Shown here: in pieces, positions 9,053 through 17,706 of the stretch
How positions within the stretch are numbered: position 1 is the stretch's first letter
Layout: each line of letters begins with the position of its first letter
Virus record (IMG/VR): IMGVR_UViG_3300042473_000227
Location: 1-25,822 of that record
Origin: a virus
Strand: one strand, 5' to 3'
DNA length: 25,822 nucleotides
Notes under the pieces: model-generated
Database searches by the model: none
Seen by the model: only the letters and a program-made list of their open reading frames with translations
What the model was told of the DNA's origin: nothing
Program-made: the position numbers and the translations under genes

Positions 9053-9848
9053 ATTTAAAATAGTGTTACCAGATAACGATCAGTTCGTAAATGTCCCTGT
9101 TGAGATGAAATGGGATTTTACTGGACGTGACGATAGTATCGCTGAGTACCAAGAAAAAATGGTTAAAGAAATTATTGGTTTGGCCAATGATTTTGAAACA
9201 ATTCGGTTTTCACACAATGAATTCCAAAACCAAACAACTGAAATTAATTATGAGTTTCAGTTTTATGACAATACTTTACCAATAAGTGCGACAACTGTAA
9301 CACCATTAAATTGGGGTGTAACATATTTAAACGAAGGTTTTACACCATCTGACATTTATTATTTTGTCAAACCATTCACAAAATCATTTTTTAAATTGGA
9401 TTTTTATGATACACCACAAGATAAAACACAAACATTATATTTTACAATTATATTACCGGTACAACAAGGTCAATTTGAGAGTGTAATATTATCACCATTG
9501 CTACCGCAAGTTGATATTAGAAAACCAAAATTTAATTTAGATTTTATTGGTGACAAGGAAGGGTTTTTTATTTATTGGTTAAGAAAACGAGATTTCATTG
9601 ATATATCTGAATTTTATATGTCTGCAAAATTTTTTAATGGTAGAACTGGTGTTTATTCAGTGATGACAAACACACCACAACCACTAATAACACCCAATAA
9701 ATTCACATTTCAAGGGGAAAATTACTTTTACTATAAATTAAATTTAGATTATAACACAAACACATACGAGGTATTCTCAACAATAACAAATAATAGAGTT
9801 GGTGATACCACAAACCCAATAACTTGGTACGAATATATTAACCCATAA
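9039..9848 (+). CDS. Uncharacterised phage structural protein (269 aa)
   Basis: I place the start at the ATG at 9039 (MSVNKFKIVLPDNDQFVNVP), which overlaps the previous gene by 14 nt. An ATG 24 bp further upstream is in frame, but the residues it adds (MKLKYQQQ) come from DNA that encodes the end of the previous protein. No family is recognised. The sequence alternates beta-like stretches (INYEFQFYDNTLPISATTVT, TQTLYFTIILPVQQGQFESV) with a possible helix near residues 23-48 (SIAEYQEKMVKEIIGLANDF). Size and position are compatible with a baseplate wedge or tail-completion subunit, but this is only context. It joins the next gene through TAATG. Confidence 0.78.
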   Translation: MSVNKFKIVLPDNDQFVNVPVEMKWDFTGRDDSIAEYQEKMVKEIIGLANDFETIRFSHNEFQNQTTEINYEFQFYDNTLPISATTVTPLNWGVTYLNEGFTPSDIYYFVKPFTKSFFKLDFYDTPQDKTQTLYFTIILPVQQGQFESVILSPLLPQVDIRKPKFNLDFIGDKEGFFIYWLRKRDFIDISEFYMSAKFFNGRTGVYSVMTNTPQPLITPNKFTFQGENYFYYKLNLDYNTNTYEVFSTITNNRVGDTTNPITWYEYINP

Positions 9849-11023
9849 TGGAAGAACAAAAATATTATTTTAAGATATCACCCGAAAATATTAAATCGGA
9901 TTTAACCACAGTAACATATACTGCTGGAACTGAAGTGTATTATGATGTTGATCTTTGTTGTTTAGTTACAGCAACAACAGAAAACACAATAACAGGAACT
10001 ACTGGTTTATATTTGGATATGAAAGATATTTTATCTGGTGGAACAAACGGAACGTCAATTTTAACTGGATTAACAATACCAATTTTATTTACCCAAACGG
10101 CAATTGATTTTGGTTATTATTCGGTATTTGATGGTGCTGTACTACAAAAAGACGTTATAAATAATTTTGTATTTACCGCTAATACATCAAATCCTTATAC
10201 TTACATATTCTATAATACATCAGATGTTGAGATGGTTAAATTTTTAGGTTTAATCACATACACTTTGAATTGGGGTGACGGATCACCAGAAATTACATTA
10301 ACGACACCCGGACCAATAAACCATACATATCCATCATCAGATAGTGTGTATACTATAACAATGAAAGCAAACTCACCCTGGGGTATCTCTTTAGTACAAA
10401 AAACAATAACAGTACCGTTTACTGGTACAACAATACCAAACCCAAATGGTGTTGCAACATTTACACCAACTGGTGGTAACTGGAGTGGTACACCCATAAA
10501 TTATGAATACATATTCACTGGAGACTCTAACACAAATCTAGCAGATTTTTATAGTAACAACTACACTCAAGTACCATTTTTAGTTAGCGGGTACACTGAA
10601 TCATCAATCAACGATTTATCACAGTATGGACCAAAATATAACCTACTTGGGGGTAAATTCAAAATTGGTGTTGAAGTTACGGGAACAACAGGATGTGTTG
10701 GTACTGTTTGGGGTCCAGATGTAACAAACGTATATACCGCATACACGATAAATAACATTGACTATTTTGATTTTGAGGATTATACCTTATATGTTACATA
10801 TTCGTCTGGTTTAACACAAAACGATCTTATTATGTCGGCAATAACTAAAAATGAGGGATTAATTAATGTTATTGATCAACCTGAAGTTCAGACAAATGTT
10901 TTTATTGAAAGGGGTAAACAATCCGTCTTGGAATATATAGAAAGGATTGGTGAGATTGATAATGTTGGTGATTTGGAAAAATATGGTTATGGGTTTTTTA
11001 ATGTAAAAAAAGATACAGCATAA
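9848..11023 (+). CDS. Structural protein with PKD-like domain (391 aa)
   Basis: Residues about 105-190 have the hallmarks of a PKD/Ig-like beta-sandwich: YTLNWGDGSPEITL around 138-151, with the WGDGS signature at 142-146, then NHTYPSSDSVYTITM at 159-172 and a closing KTITVPF strand. PKD domains usually mediate protein-protein or protein-sugar contacts on surfaces. The C-terminal 45 residues (for example VFIERGKQSVLEYIERIGEI, then YGYGFFNVKK) form a separate helical tail that may dock to the baseplate. The gene starts by TAATG coupling from the 269-residue gene. After its stop there is a 45-bp gap containing a TATTTAT element, so it probably closes a translational block. The PKD assignment is from motif recognition; virion location is inferred. 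Confidence 0.78.
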   Translation: MEEQKYYFKISPENIKSDLTTVTYTAGTEVYYDVDLCCLVTATTENTITGTTGLYLDMKDILSGGTNGTSILTGLTIPILFTQTAIDFGYYSVFDGAVLQKDVINNFVFTANTSNPYTYIFYNTSDVEMVKFLGLITYTLNWGDGSPEITLTTPGPINHTYPSSDSVYTITMKANSPWGISLVQKTITVPFTGTTIPNPNGVATFTPTGGNWSGTPINYEYIFTGDSNTNLADFYSNNYTQVPFLVSGYTESSINDLSQYGPKYNLLGGKFKIGVEVTGTTGCVGTVWGPDVTNVYTAYTINNIDYFDFEDYTLYVTYSSGLTQNDLIMSAITKNEGLINVIDQPEVQTNVFIERGKQSVLEYIERIGEIDNVGDLEKYGYGFFNVKKDTA

Positions 11024-11042
11024 CTATTTATTACTAAGAAGG
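11024..11042 (+). promoter_or_regulatory. CTATTTAT element plus AAGAAGG purine run before the 11069 gene
   Basis: CTATTTAT (11024-11031) starts immediately after the upstream TAA, with AAGAAGG at 11036-11042. The pair resembles the arrangement before 2019. Here the purine run is 26 nt from the ATG, too far for a normal ribosome binding site. An in-frame TAA at 11063-11065 excludes an earlier start, so the real site may be the AAAAG at 11064-11068. Confidence 0.35.
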
Positions 11043-11068
11043 ATAAACAAAATTTTAAATATTAAAAG

Positions 11069-11974
11069 ATGTCAGTTGGCAATTACGGAACAATAAGAAG
11101 TGCGGATGTTAGTCCGGATGATGTTGAGATTATATTAAATTACACACCAAGTCGTGATGTGACAGATAATTTTGTATTAACAAGGTTGGACGCCAAATCA
11201 ATATTAAAACCTTATTTTCATAATTCAGAAACTGGTGGGTCAAATAATGAAATTCTTGGTGGTCTATATAATTTAAAACTACCGGCTGATGTGTTTAACA
11301 AGTTGGGTATCTACACATTATATATTAAACCAGCAGAAATAAGAACGACAATAACCGATTGTGGTGTTTTATCAGCATTACCGAACGTTAAAGGAATTGT
11401 AATTGATTTAAACAATGTTCCATCACAATTTAGAAATAAATTTGTTAATCAAGGACTTGTTGGTTTTAGAGTTGAGTATTTAAATTCAGATGGGACAAAA
11501 ATACCAAACTTTTTCAGAGTAATAACGTCATCATTTTATTGTGAACCAGTTGTTCAGAATTTAACCAACACATCACAGAAGTCTATTAGATATATCTATG
11601 TTGAGGGTGCGTCAAATTTATTATTTTGCACATTATCACCATCATCATCACCAACTAATAAACCAAATGCAACACCATTTATTGGTCAACCAAATCAAAA
11701 TATAATAATTTCTAATACATACTTTAATCCAATAACCACTGAGATTGAAATTGTAGACCAGGATATTTCAACATTAGCGATTGCATTATATGGAAACCAG
11801 ACCAAATCAATGGATGATGGTATCTACACGATTTACGATAGTAATAATAATATTTACAAACAATACAACTTATACGAAATTAAAGACCAATTTAATGACT
11901 TATTATATGAAGTTAGACAAGATAGAGGTAATAACATTGATTTTAGTAAAGCGTTTAACAATATAACAGGATAA
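11069..11974 (+). CDS. Uncharacterised phage structural protein (301 aa)
   Basis: No family is recognised. The start is fixed by an in-frame stop six bases upstream. The N-terminus (MSVGNYGTIRSADVSPDDVE) leads into beta-like sequence. A middle segment (LPADVFNKLGIYTLYIKPAE) is followed by a basic and aromatic stretch. A short Ser/Pro/Asn-rich linker (LSPSSSPTNKPNATPF) falls near residues 190-205 and probably separates two domains. The C-terminal part (YGNQTKSMDDGIYTIYDSNN) ends in an acidic/basic helix (IKDQFNDLLYEVRQDRG). There is no membrane or signal sequence. It is joined by TAATG to the 1005-residue protein I-like gene, suggesting the two products act in the same substructure, probably the baseplate. 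Confidence 0.78.
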   Translation: MSVGNYGTIRSADVSPDDVEIILNYTPSRDVTDNFVLTRLDAKSILKPYFHNSETGGSNNEILGGLYNLKLPADVFNKLGIYTLYIKPAEIRTTITDCGVLSALPNVKGIVIDLNNVPSQFRNKFVNQGLVGFRVEYLNSDGTKIPNFFRVITSSFYCEPVVQNLTNTSQKSIRYIYVEGASNLLFCTLSPSSSPTNKPNATPFIGQPNQNIIISNTYFNPITTEIEIVDQDISTLAIALYGNQTKSMDDGIYTIYDSNNNIYKQYNLYEIKDQFNDLLYEVRQDRGNNIDFSKAFNNITG

Positions 11975-14900
11975 TGGCATTAAAAAAATATACATGCCCA
12001 CCACAAACACCATCAGGAAGTGGAACGTTTTCTGACAACTTAGTTGGTTTCCAATTAGTTGATGGGGGAGGTTTTACACAAGGAAATTTTGAATTTACAG
12101 AAAACTTAACAGAAAAACAAAATAGAACATTTAATATTGGTTCTTTTTCTGACCCAATAAATTTGGATAGTTTAAAAATAACGAGTGTTGACGAATCTAG
12201 ATTATTACAAGCAAAAAACTTCAGAGTTTTCCCAAATTTTGATTTATCACAAGTAACAAATTTTACATTATATGGATCACTGGTAAAACGAATTTCAGTG
12301 TCTGTTACAAACATTATAAATTATTTTCCAGGTGGGTTAGAAATTATTACAACAAAACCTGACTTCACAAAAACGGAGACTGCGAAAAACATTGTTTATG
12401 ATCCAATTGAGAATGAAACTTATTTTGAAATACCATTAAATGCGATTAGAAATCCTTTTGATGTTGATTACTCACAAAATGCGACAAGAAATTTAGAAGT
12501 TAGTGAATTAAGAGTTTCACAATTAAGAAATTTCACAATAAATTATGATAAATATGCGGTTTTTGTTAATGGTAATAATTACATAATAAATACTTTTGAA
12601 CCAACAACATCAACCTCACAAACATTAAATATGTATGTTGAGGGAAATCCATTTTCTGGTGAATCAATAACGTACACATCAATATTAATACGACCAACAG
12701 ACTATTATGTTAGTAAAGTTTTTAACGAAGAGTTTGATGAGGTTGAAAAGTTTTTACTAAATAGAAGTTCAGTACCACAATATACCGCAACATTTAATGT
12801 TACAAAAGAAAATGATGATGGTACGTTTTATTTAACAACTGAAAATATAACATTCCCTAAAAATGGTTTTTGGAATTTGGATATTAGTTCAGTTTCATTT
12901 GACAAATATTTAACACAATTAAATACTTTTGCAGCAAGTTTAGATACTTTCAGAACAAATTTGGTATCTAGATTTTTAACAACGGGTGCTTTTAAAGATT
13001 TTGATACTGACGATCAAAAAATGGAAAAAATCTTACAAATTTACGGTAGGAGTTTTGATGAATCAATGAAATTTATATTGGCATTACCAAATATGAATAA
13101 CGTTCATTATATTGTTAAGAATGATATACCATCACAATTATTAAAAAACTTAGCACAAACATTGGGGTGGAAAACAAATATCTCACCAATAACCGAAGAA
13201 CAATTATTGGATTCAGTTTTTAATAATGGTTCTAACAACTTTTCTGGTGTTGGTATTGGTCAAACCCCAGAAGAATTAAATTACCAATACTATAGAAATC
13301 TAATATTAAATTCTGCTTACCTATTCAAATCAAAGGGGACTCGTAAATCTATTGAAATATTATTACGATTAATTGGTGCTCCAGAAATGTTAGTTGAATT
13401 TAATGAATACATTTATATTGCAGACCAAAAGATTAATTTAAATGATTTTGAAAAACAATTTCAATTAATAAGTAATGGTACTTATACACAAGAATTACCA
13501 GTATTAGATACTACGGACATTTTCTCAATTATGGGAACACAATACACGGGTTTTACAACACAAACTATATCACAAAATGTGGATACTGTGTTAGAAGATT
13601 ACCCAGTTGATAGTCTTGGTTACCCGTCAATGCCACAACAGAGTGATTCATTTTACTATCAGATTGGTGGTGGTTGGTTTGAATCAACACCTCAACATAG
13701 AATGCCCGAGAAGGTAGATGTAACAAATAGTGTTTTTACTGGAGAAAATCCGACATTTCAAACAACACTATTACCATTTAATTATGGTGAACAATACTTA
13801 CAAAGATACCGACAATTCCCTTATATGGATTTAGGTTTTAGGTTAAGAAAGGTTGTTGATAATAAGAAAAGTTGGACAGATGAGGAAGATACATTAAGAA
13901 GAAGTTCTGATGGAAACTTTAACGCATATTATGAGGTTGGTGATGAAAATTTAACAATTAATGTTAAAAATGTTGACATACATATGAACCCAGCACAAGG
14001 GTTAGTATACGATGTGTACACAATGTCTAGAACATACAATTACCCAATACCAAACGAAGGGTTAAATTATGTCAAACCAACACATTGTAATCCAACACCA
14101 AACACACAATACCCAAAAAGAGGTGGTATTGATTGGACGGAAATAAATCCTAAACCAAAACAAAAAACATTTTTTGAGTTCGCACAAACATTTTGGCGAA
14201 ATATGATAAATGTTAGAAATAGACAATACATTACTGATGGTAAAACTGGGGGTTACCCAACTTTACAGTCAATATATTGGAAATATTTAGAATCAGAACA
14301 AACAATCAATATACCAAACGATAATTTTACATACCAAACAATGATTAATTATGTTCACGGACTTGGTGATTATTGGATTCGGTTAATTGAACAAATGGTT
14401 CCGGCAACAACAATATGGAACACTGGTGTTAAGTACGAAAATTCTATTTTCCACAGACAAAAATTTGTTTGGAGAAGACAATCAGGTTGTCAAATTATTC
14501 CAGTACCGTGTAAACCGTGTTCACTAATAAGTCAACTATTTGCATACGACTGTCCAATCCAAGCGGTAAAATGTTCATTATATCCTTGGGGTTCAGATCC
14601 TACGGTTAATTCGTTTGGTGTTGTTTTAAGTTCAGTTGTTAATAATTATTTATTAAATAATGGTTACGACCCAACAAATGATTGTGTTTTAAATTCAATT
14701 GAATCAACTTGGTATTTAGATGTTAGTATTAATGGTGACACATTAGTATCGCAAGAATTTTTTACTGGTTTTGGTTACACATTAAGTGGAACTAGTTACC
14801 CAACAACAATTGAATGGTTTAACGCAGTAAACGACATAAATTCAGAACTACAAATTTTTGGTTTGAGTGTTATAATTAATGATGTTGATGAAACAATAAC

Positions 14901-14991
14901 GGTATATAATAATAATTGTATACCACTAAGTACTCAAAACCAATTTGAATTTAATGTGGGTATAAACTTTGATATAACGTGTAATAATTAA
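11974..14991 (+). CDS. Large baseplate protein with tail protein I-like segment (1005 aa)
   Basis: Residues about 330-475 resemble phage tail protein I (P2 gpI family): IPSQLLKNLAQTLGWKT, then a run of charged residues, then YYRNLILNSAYLFKSKGTRK with KGT near 454-456, and IEILLRLIGAPEMLVEFNEY. In that family 'lL..La..lgw....rklI.nai.lhr.KGT...ir.ll...G' is the recognisable pattern, and the protein links baseplate and fibre. The N-terminal 320 residues are beta-rich and unassigned. After about residue 735 comes a Trp/Tyr-rich region with IEQMVPATTIWNTGVKYENS, then a Cys cluster (C839, C846, C849 and following). The protein is about five times longer than a normal gpI, so it is probably a fusion or elaborated form. 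It is coupled by TAATG at both ends. Confidence 0.72.
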   Translation: MALKKYTCPPQTPSGSGTFSDNLVGFQLVDGGGFTQGNFEFTENLTEKQNRTFNIGSFSDPINLDSLKITSVDESRLLQAKNFRVFPNFDLSQVTNFTLYGSLVKRISVSVTNIINYFPGGLEIITTKPDFTKTETAKNIVYDPIENETYFEIPLNAIRNPFDVDYSQNATRNLEVSELRVSQLRNFTINYDKYAVFVNGNNYIINTFEPTTSTSQTLNMYVEGNPFSGESITYTSILIRPTDYYVSKVFNEEFDEVEKFLLNRSSVPQYTATFNVTKENDDGTFYLTTENITFPKNGFWNLDISSVSFDKYLTQLNTFAASLDTFRTNLVSRFLTTGAFKDFDTDDQKMEKILQIYGRSFDESMKFILALPNMNNVHYIVKNDIPSQLLKNLAQTLGWKTNISPITEEQLLDSVFNNGSNNFSGVGIGQTPEELNYQYYRNLILNSAYLFKSKGTRKSIEILLRLIGAPEMLVEFNEYIYIADQKINLNDFEKQFQLISNGTYTQELPVLDTTDIFSIMGTQYTGFTTQTISQNVDTVLEDYPVDSLGYPSMPQQSDSFYYQIGGGWFESTPQHRMPEKVDVTNSVFTGENPTFQTTLLPFNYGEQYLQRYRQFPYMDLGFRLRKVVDNKKSWTDEEDTLRRSSDGNFNAYYEVGDENLTINVKNVDIHMNPAQGLVYDVYTMSRTYNYPIPNEGLNYVKPTHCNPTPNTQYPKRGGIDWTEINPKPKQKTFFEFAQTFWRNMINVRNRQYITDGKTGGYPTLQSIYWKYLESEQTINIPNDNFTYQTMINYVHGLGDYWIRLIEQMVPATTIWNTGVKYENSIFHRQKFVWRRQSGCQIIPVPCKPCSLISQLFAYDCPIQAVKCSLYPWGSDPTVNSFGVVLSSVVNNYLLNNGYDPTNDCVLNSIESTWYLDVSINGDTLVSQEFFTGFGYTLSGTSYPTTIEWFNAVNDINSELQIFGLSVIINDVDETITVYNNNCIPLSTQNQFEFNVGINFDITCNN

Positions 14992-17381
14992 TGTCAATAA
15001 TAATAAATAACTATTCAGTAACTGGTGATTGTTCTAATCTTGGCCTTGGCGCTGTTTATTTTACAATAACAGGGGATAGTCCAACTTGGACTGTTAACGA
15101 AATAACGACGAGTGGTTTATTACCAACCTCAGCATCAACAACAGATTATTATGTGGATAATTTACCACCAGGTAATTACTTTGTTGAAATCATTGATTCT
15201 GGTATACCAACACCAGAAACCATCATATTACCAGTTTATATATCATCTGGAACTTGTATTTCAATAGAAACGGAAGGTACAAATTGTGGTATTACCAACG
15301 GATCTATAACAGCAACAACCGCTAATGTTTATGGACCAATTGATTTTTATTTATTTGATATTAATAACAATTTAGTTAATTTAGCGAGTGGTGTAACAAA
15401 CGACTACGTATTCACCAATTTATCGGCCGACACGTATTATGTTGTTGCGAATGATGGTGGTGGTTGTACGGGTAGATCGGAATCTTGTATAATATACACC
15501 TCAACATCAATTACATACGGACTATATGTTGTAAACGATGCTAATTGTGTATCAACCGCAGGGAGTGGTAAGATATTCATAACAGGACTAACTGGTAATG
15601 CACCATTTACATATCTATGGTCTAATGGTGAATTAACAAATCAAATTGAAAATTTAACACCTGGATCATATTCTGTAACAGTGACTGATAGTCTGGGTTG
15701 TTCATTAATACAAACGGCGATCGTCAATAATGTAAACCCAGTAACATTCGGTTCGTTTATTACAACACCACCAACTTGTTTTAGTAATGACGGTGAGGTT
15801 GACGTGATTATAGTTGATGGTACAGCACCATATTATTATAGTGGTAGCAACGGGGAAACCGTTATCACGTATTCACAAAATTACACATTTACTGGTTTAA
15901 GTTCGGGTAATTTTACTGTCTTTGTACAAGACGCTGGACTATGTAGTTTCATACAATCAACAACACTAATAACACCTAATAGTTTTTCGGTAACAAGTGT
16001 CAATACAACTAACTCAAACTGTGGTAATAACGGACAAGTTGATGTTATAATAAATAGTGGTGGTGGTTTAGGTAGTTTTACATATTCGTTAACAAACTCA
16101 AGTGGTAATACGATATCTAACACAACAACATCAACATCATATTCATTCACAAACCTAAGTTCAGATACTTACACATTAGTAATAACTGACGGTACGTGTA
16201 CATATACGACAATCGTAACGGTTAATAACGTAATATTATTCGGAATAAGTACTTCAACAACAGGAACTACTTGTGGTTTAAATAACGGATCCGTACAAAT
16301 TACCGCAACAACTGGGGGTACATTACCATATACATACTCAATAAATGGGTTAACACCATCTCAACAAACAATATTTAATAATTTAACATCTGGGAATTAT
16401 ATTGCAACTGTAACTGATTTTAATGGTTGTTCACAAACACAGAATTTTAGTATTTCAGCATCAACAGGTGTGTTTTTTGATTTATCAACAACACAACCGA
16501 TAACGGGTAATGATGGTGAAATTGATGTTTTAATATATAACGGAGAACCACCATTTACATACAATTGGAGTTCAAATGTCGGGTCACAGACAGGATTATT
16601 AATTACTGGTTTAACTGCTGGAACATATACACTAGAGGTTATTGATAATAATGACTGTACATACACTAAAAGTACCATATTAAACGGTACTAATAGAGTG
16701 TCAACGTACCAAAAATATACTATTTGTGATACTCAATTTGAAAATACTGATATTATTGGTAAACGAGGTATCCAACAAATGTACAACGAAGGTTTTTACG
16801 ATTTAACATTAGGTGATATTAATTGTGTTGTAAATTCAGCAAAATTTACAGCAACCCTAAATGTTAACGATGTTATAAAAAACATTGAATTTTACACATC
16901 AAACGGTTTAACAGATTTTCCAAGTGATGTTTTATGGGTTGAAACAATTGTTGATAACTTAAAAACTTTTGACGGTATTGGTGACGTTATTGTAGATTAT
17001 ACGACAAACACAATACAGATTTTCAACTCTTGTGATACTATTGGTAGTACTTGTAACCCACAAATTATTAACACATTGTCCGATGTAAAAGTAATTATCC
17101 ATTTATTGATTGATTATGACATTTCTTGTGTGTCGTGTGATGGACCAACAACCACAACTACCACAACTTGTCAATATTCACTATGGAGAATTCCATTGGT
17201 TTATTCGTGTACTCTTGAATTATATGATTGTAACTTAGATGTTTATGATACCGTGGTATTGAGTGGTAGTGGTGTTGACGGGCTACCAATATTATATAAT
17301 TTGTGTTCAACTATCCAACCAACACCAATAGGTTTGTGTTCAACTGGGGTGATAACAAATCTTGGTCCTTGTATTCCATAA
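14991..17381 (+). CDS. Tail fibre / adhesin with about seven SprB-like repeats (796 aa)
   Basis: Tandem units of about 60-72 residues cover residues 14-566, at roughly 14-85, 99-170, 186-247, 263-327, 344-413, 428-488 and 500-566. The clearest unit has GNAPFTYLWSNG, then NLTPGSYSVTVTDSLGC; another has GGTLPYTYSINGL and SGNYIATVTDFNGC. This is the SprB repeat pattern. The first unit is degenerate and the last lacks the leading Cys. Residues 567-715 are a separate domain with paired cysteines, then a run of seven Thr (720-726) after CDGP, and a Cys-rich end. In flavobacteria such repeats form long surface stalks. Here, next to a protein I-like gene, they more likely form a fibre shaft contacting the host. 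No signal peptide is seen, as expected for a virion protein. The start is TAATG-coupled. Confidence 0.8.
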   Translation: MSIIINNYSVTGDCSNLGLGAVYFTITGDSPTWTVNEITTSGLLPTSASTTDYYVDNLPPGNYFVEIIDSGIPTPETIILPVYISSGTCISIETEGTNCGITNGSITATTANVYGPIDFYLFDINNNLVNLASGVTNDYVFTNLSADTYYVVANDGGGCTGRSESCIIYTSTSITYGLYVVNDANCVSTAGSGKIFITGLTGNAPFTYLWSNGELTNQIENLTPGSYSVTVTDSLGCSLIQTAIVNNVNPVTFGSFITTPPTCFSNDGEVDVIIVDGTAPYYYSGSNGETVITYSQNYTFTGLSSGNFTVFVQDAGLCSFIQSTTLITPNSFSVTSVNTTNSNCGNNGQVDVIINSGGGLGSFTYSLTNSSGNTISNTTTSTSYSFTNLSSDTYTLVITDGTCTYTTIVTVNNVILFGISTSTTGTTCGLNNGSVQITATTGGTLPYTYSINGLTPSQQTIFNNLTSGNYIATVTDFNGCSQTQNFSISASTGVFFDLSTTQPITGNDGEIDVLIYNGEPPFTYNWSSNVGSQTGLLITGLTAGTYTLEVIDNNDCTYTKSTILNGTNRVSTYQKYTICDTQFENTDIIGKRGIQQMYNEGFYDLTLGDINCVVNSAKFTATLNVNDVIKNIEFYTSNGLTDFPSDVLWVETIVDNLKTFDGIGDVIVDYTTNTIQIFNSCDTIGSTCNPQIINTLSDVKVIIHLLIDYDISCVSCDGPTTTTTTTCQYSLWRIPLVYSCTLELYDCNLDVYDTVVLSGSGVDGLPILYNLCSTIQPTPIGLCSTGVITNLGPCIP

Positions 17382-17382
17382 T

Positions 17383-17688
17383 ATGCCACAATTAGTTATA
17401 TCAAATATCACAGGGATGACACTACCATATAATGTTTATGGTTGTGATTACTATGGTAATAACTGTATCTTATTAGCAACAATAACAACATCAACAACAC
17501 CGATAACAATAGAATTACCACCAATTTTTATAACGTATCCAGCGTTAACAGTTAAATTAGGTAATTGTATTAATTGTGATTATAGTGAGTTTATAACCGC
17601 AAGTTGTTTTGTACCACAATCTAAAAACTTTCAAACAGGGGAAATATTCTTTTTTATGGATGGTACTGAATATACTTTCCAAACATAA
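17383..17688 (+). CDS. Small Cys-containing phage protein (101 aa)
   Basis: I use the ATG at 17383, one base after the stop of the SprB-like gene. A TTG 21 bp upstream is in frame but would overlap the previous coding end and has no ribosome binding site. The protein is beta-like: MPQLVISNITGMTLPYNVYG, then CDYYGNNCILLATIT, a Pro-containing strand, LGNCINC, and a C-terminal FQTGEIFFFMDGTEYTF. No family is recognised. Its small size and place right behind a fibre gene would fit a fibre tip, fibre cap or assembly partner, but nothing in the sequence proves it. Confidence 0.62.
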   Translation: MPQLVISNITGMTLPYNVYGCDYYGNNCILLATITTSTTPITIELPPIFITYPALTVKLGNCINCDYSEFITASCFVPQSKNFQTGEIFFFMDGTEYTFQT

Positions 17689-17690
17689 AG

Positions 17691-17698
17691 TATTTATA
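17691..17698 (+). promoter_or_regulatory. TATTTATA element before the fibre gene at 17707
   Basis: TATTTATA starts 2 nt after the upstream TAA and ends 8 nt before the ATG at 17707. The spacer is A-rich (AATAAAAA), with no clear GGAGG-like site. On the opposite strand the word reads TATAAATA, the T4 late promoter core, but no leftward gene begins here. Confidence 0.3.
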
Positions 17699-17706
17699 AA
17701 TAAAAA

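Noticed and set aside
14991-17381. Possible CRISPR array or short tandem DNA repeats
   Set aside because: The repetition is at protein level (60-72 residue SprB-like units) with diverged DNA. There are no short identical repeats with regular unique spacers.
17362-17382. TTG start for the 101-residue gene
   Set aside because: It would overlap the preceding coding region with no ribosome binding site. The ATG at 17383 directly after the stop fits the packing style of the block better.
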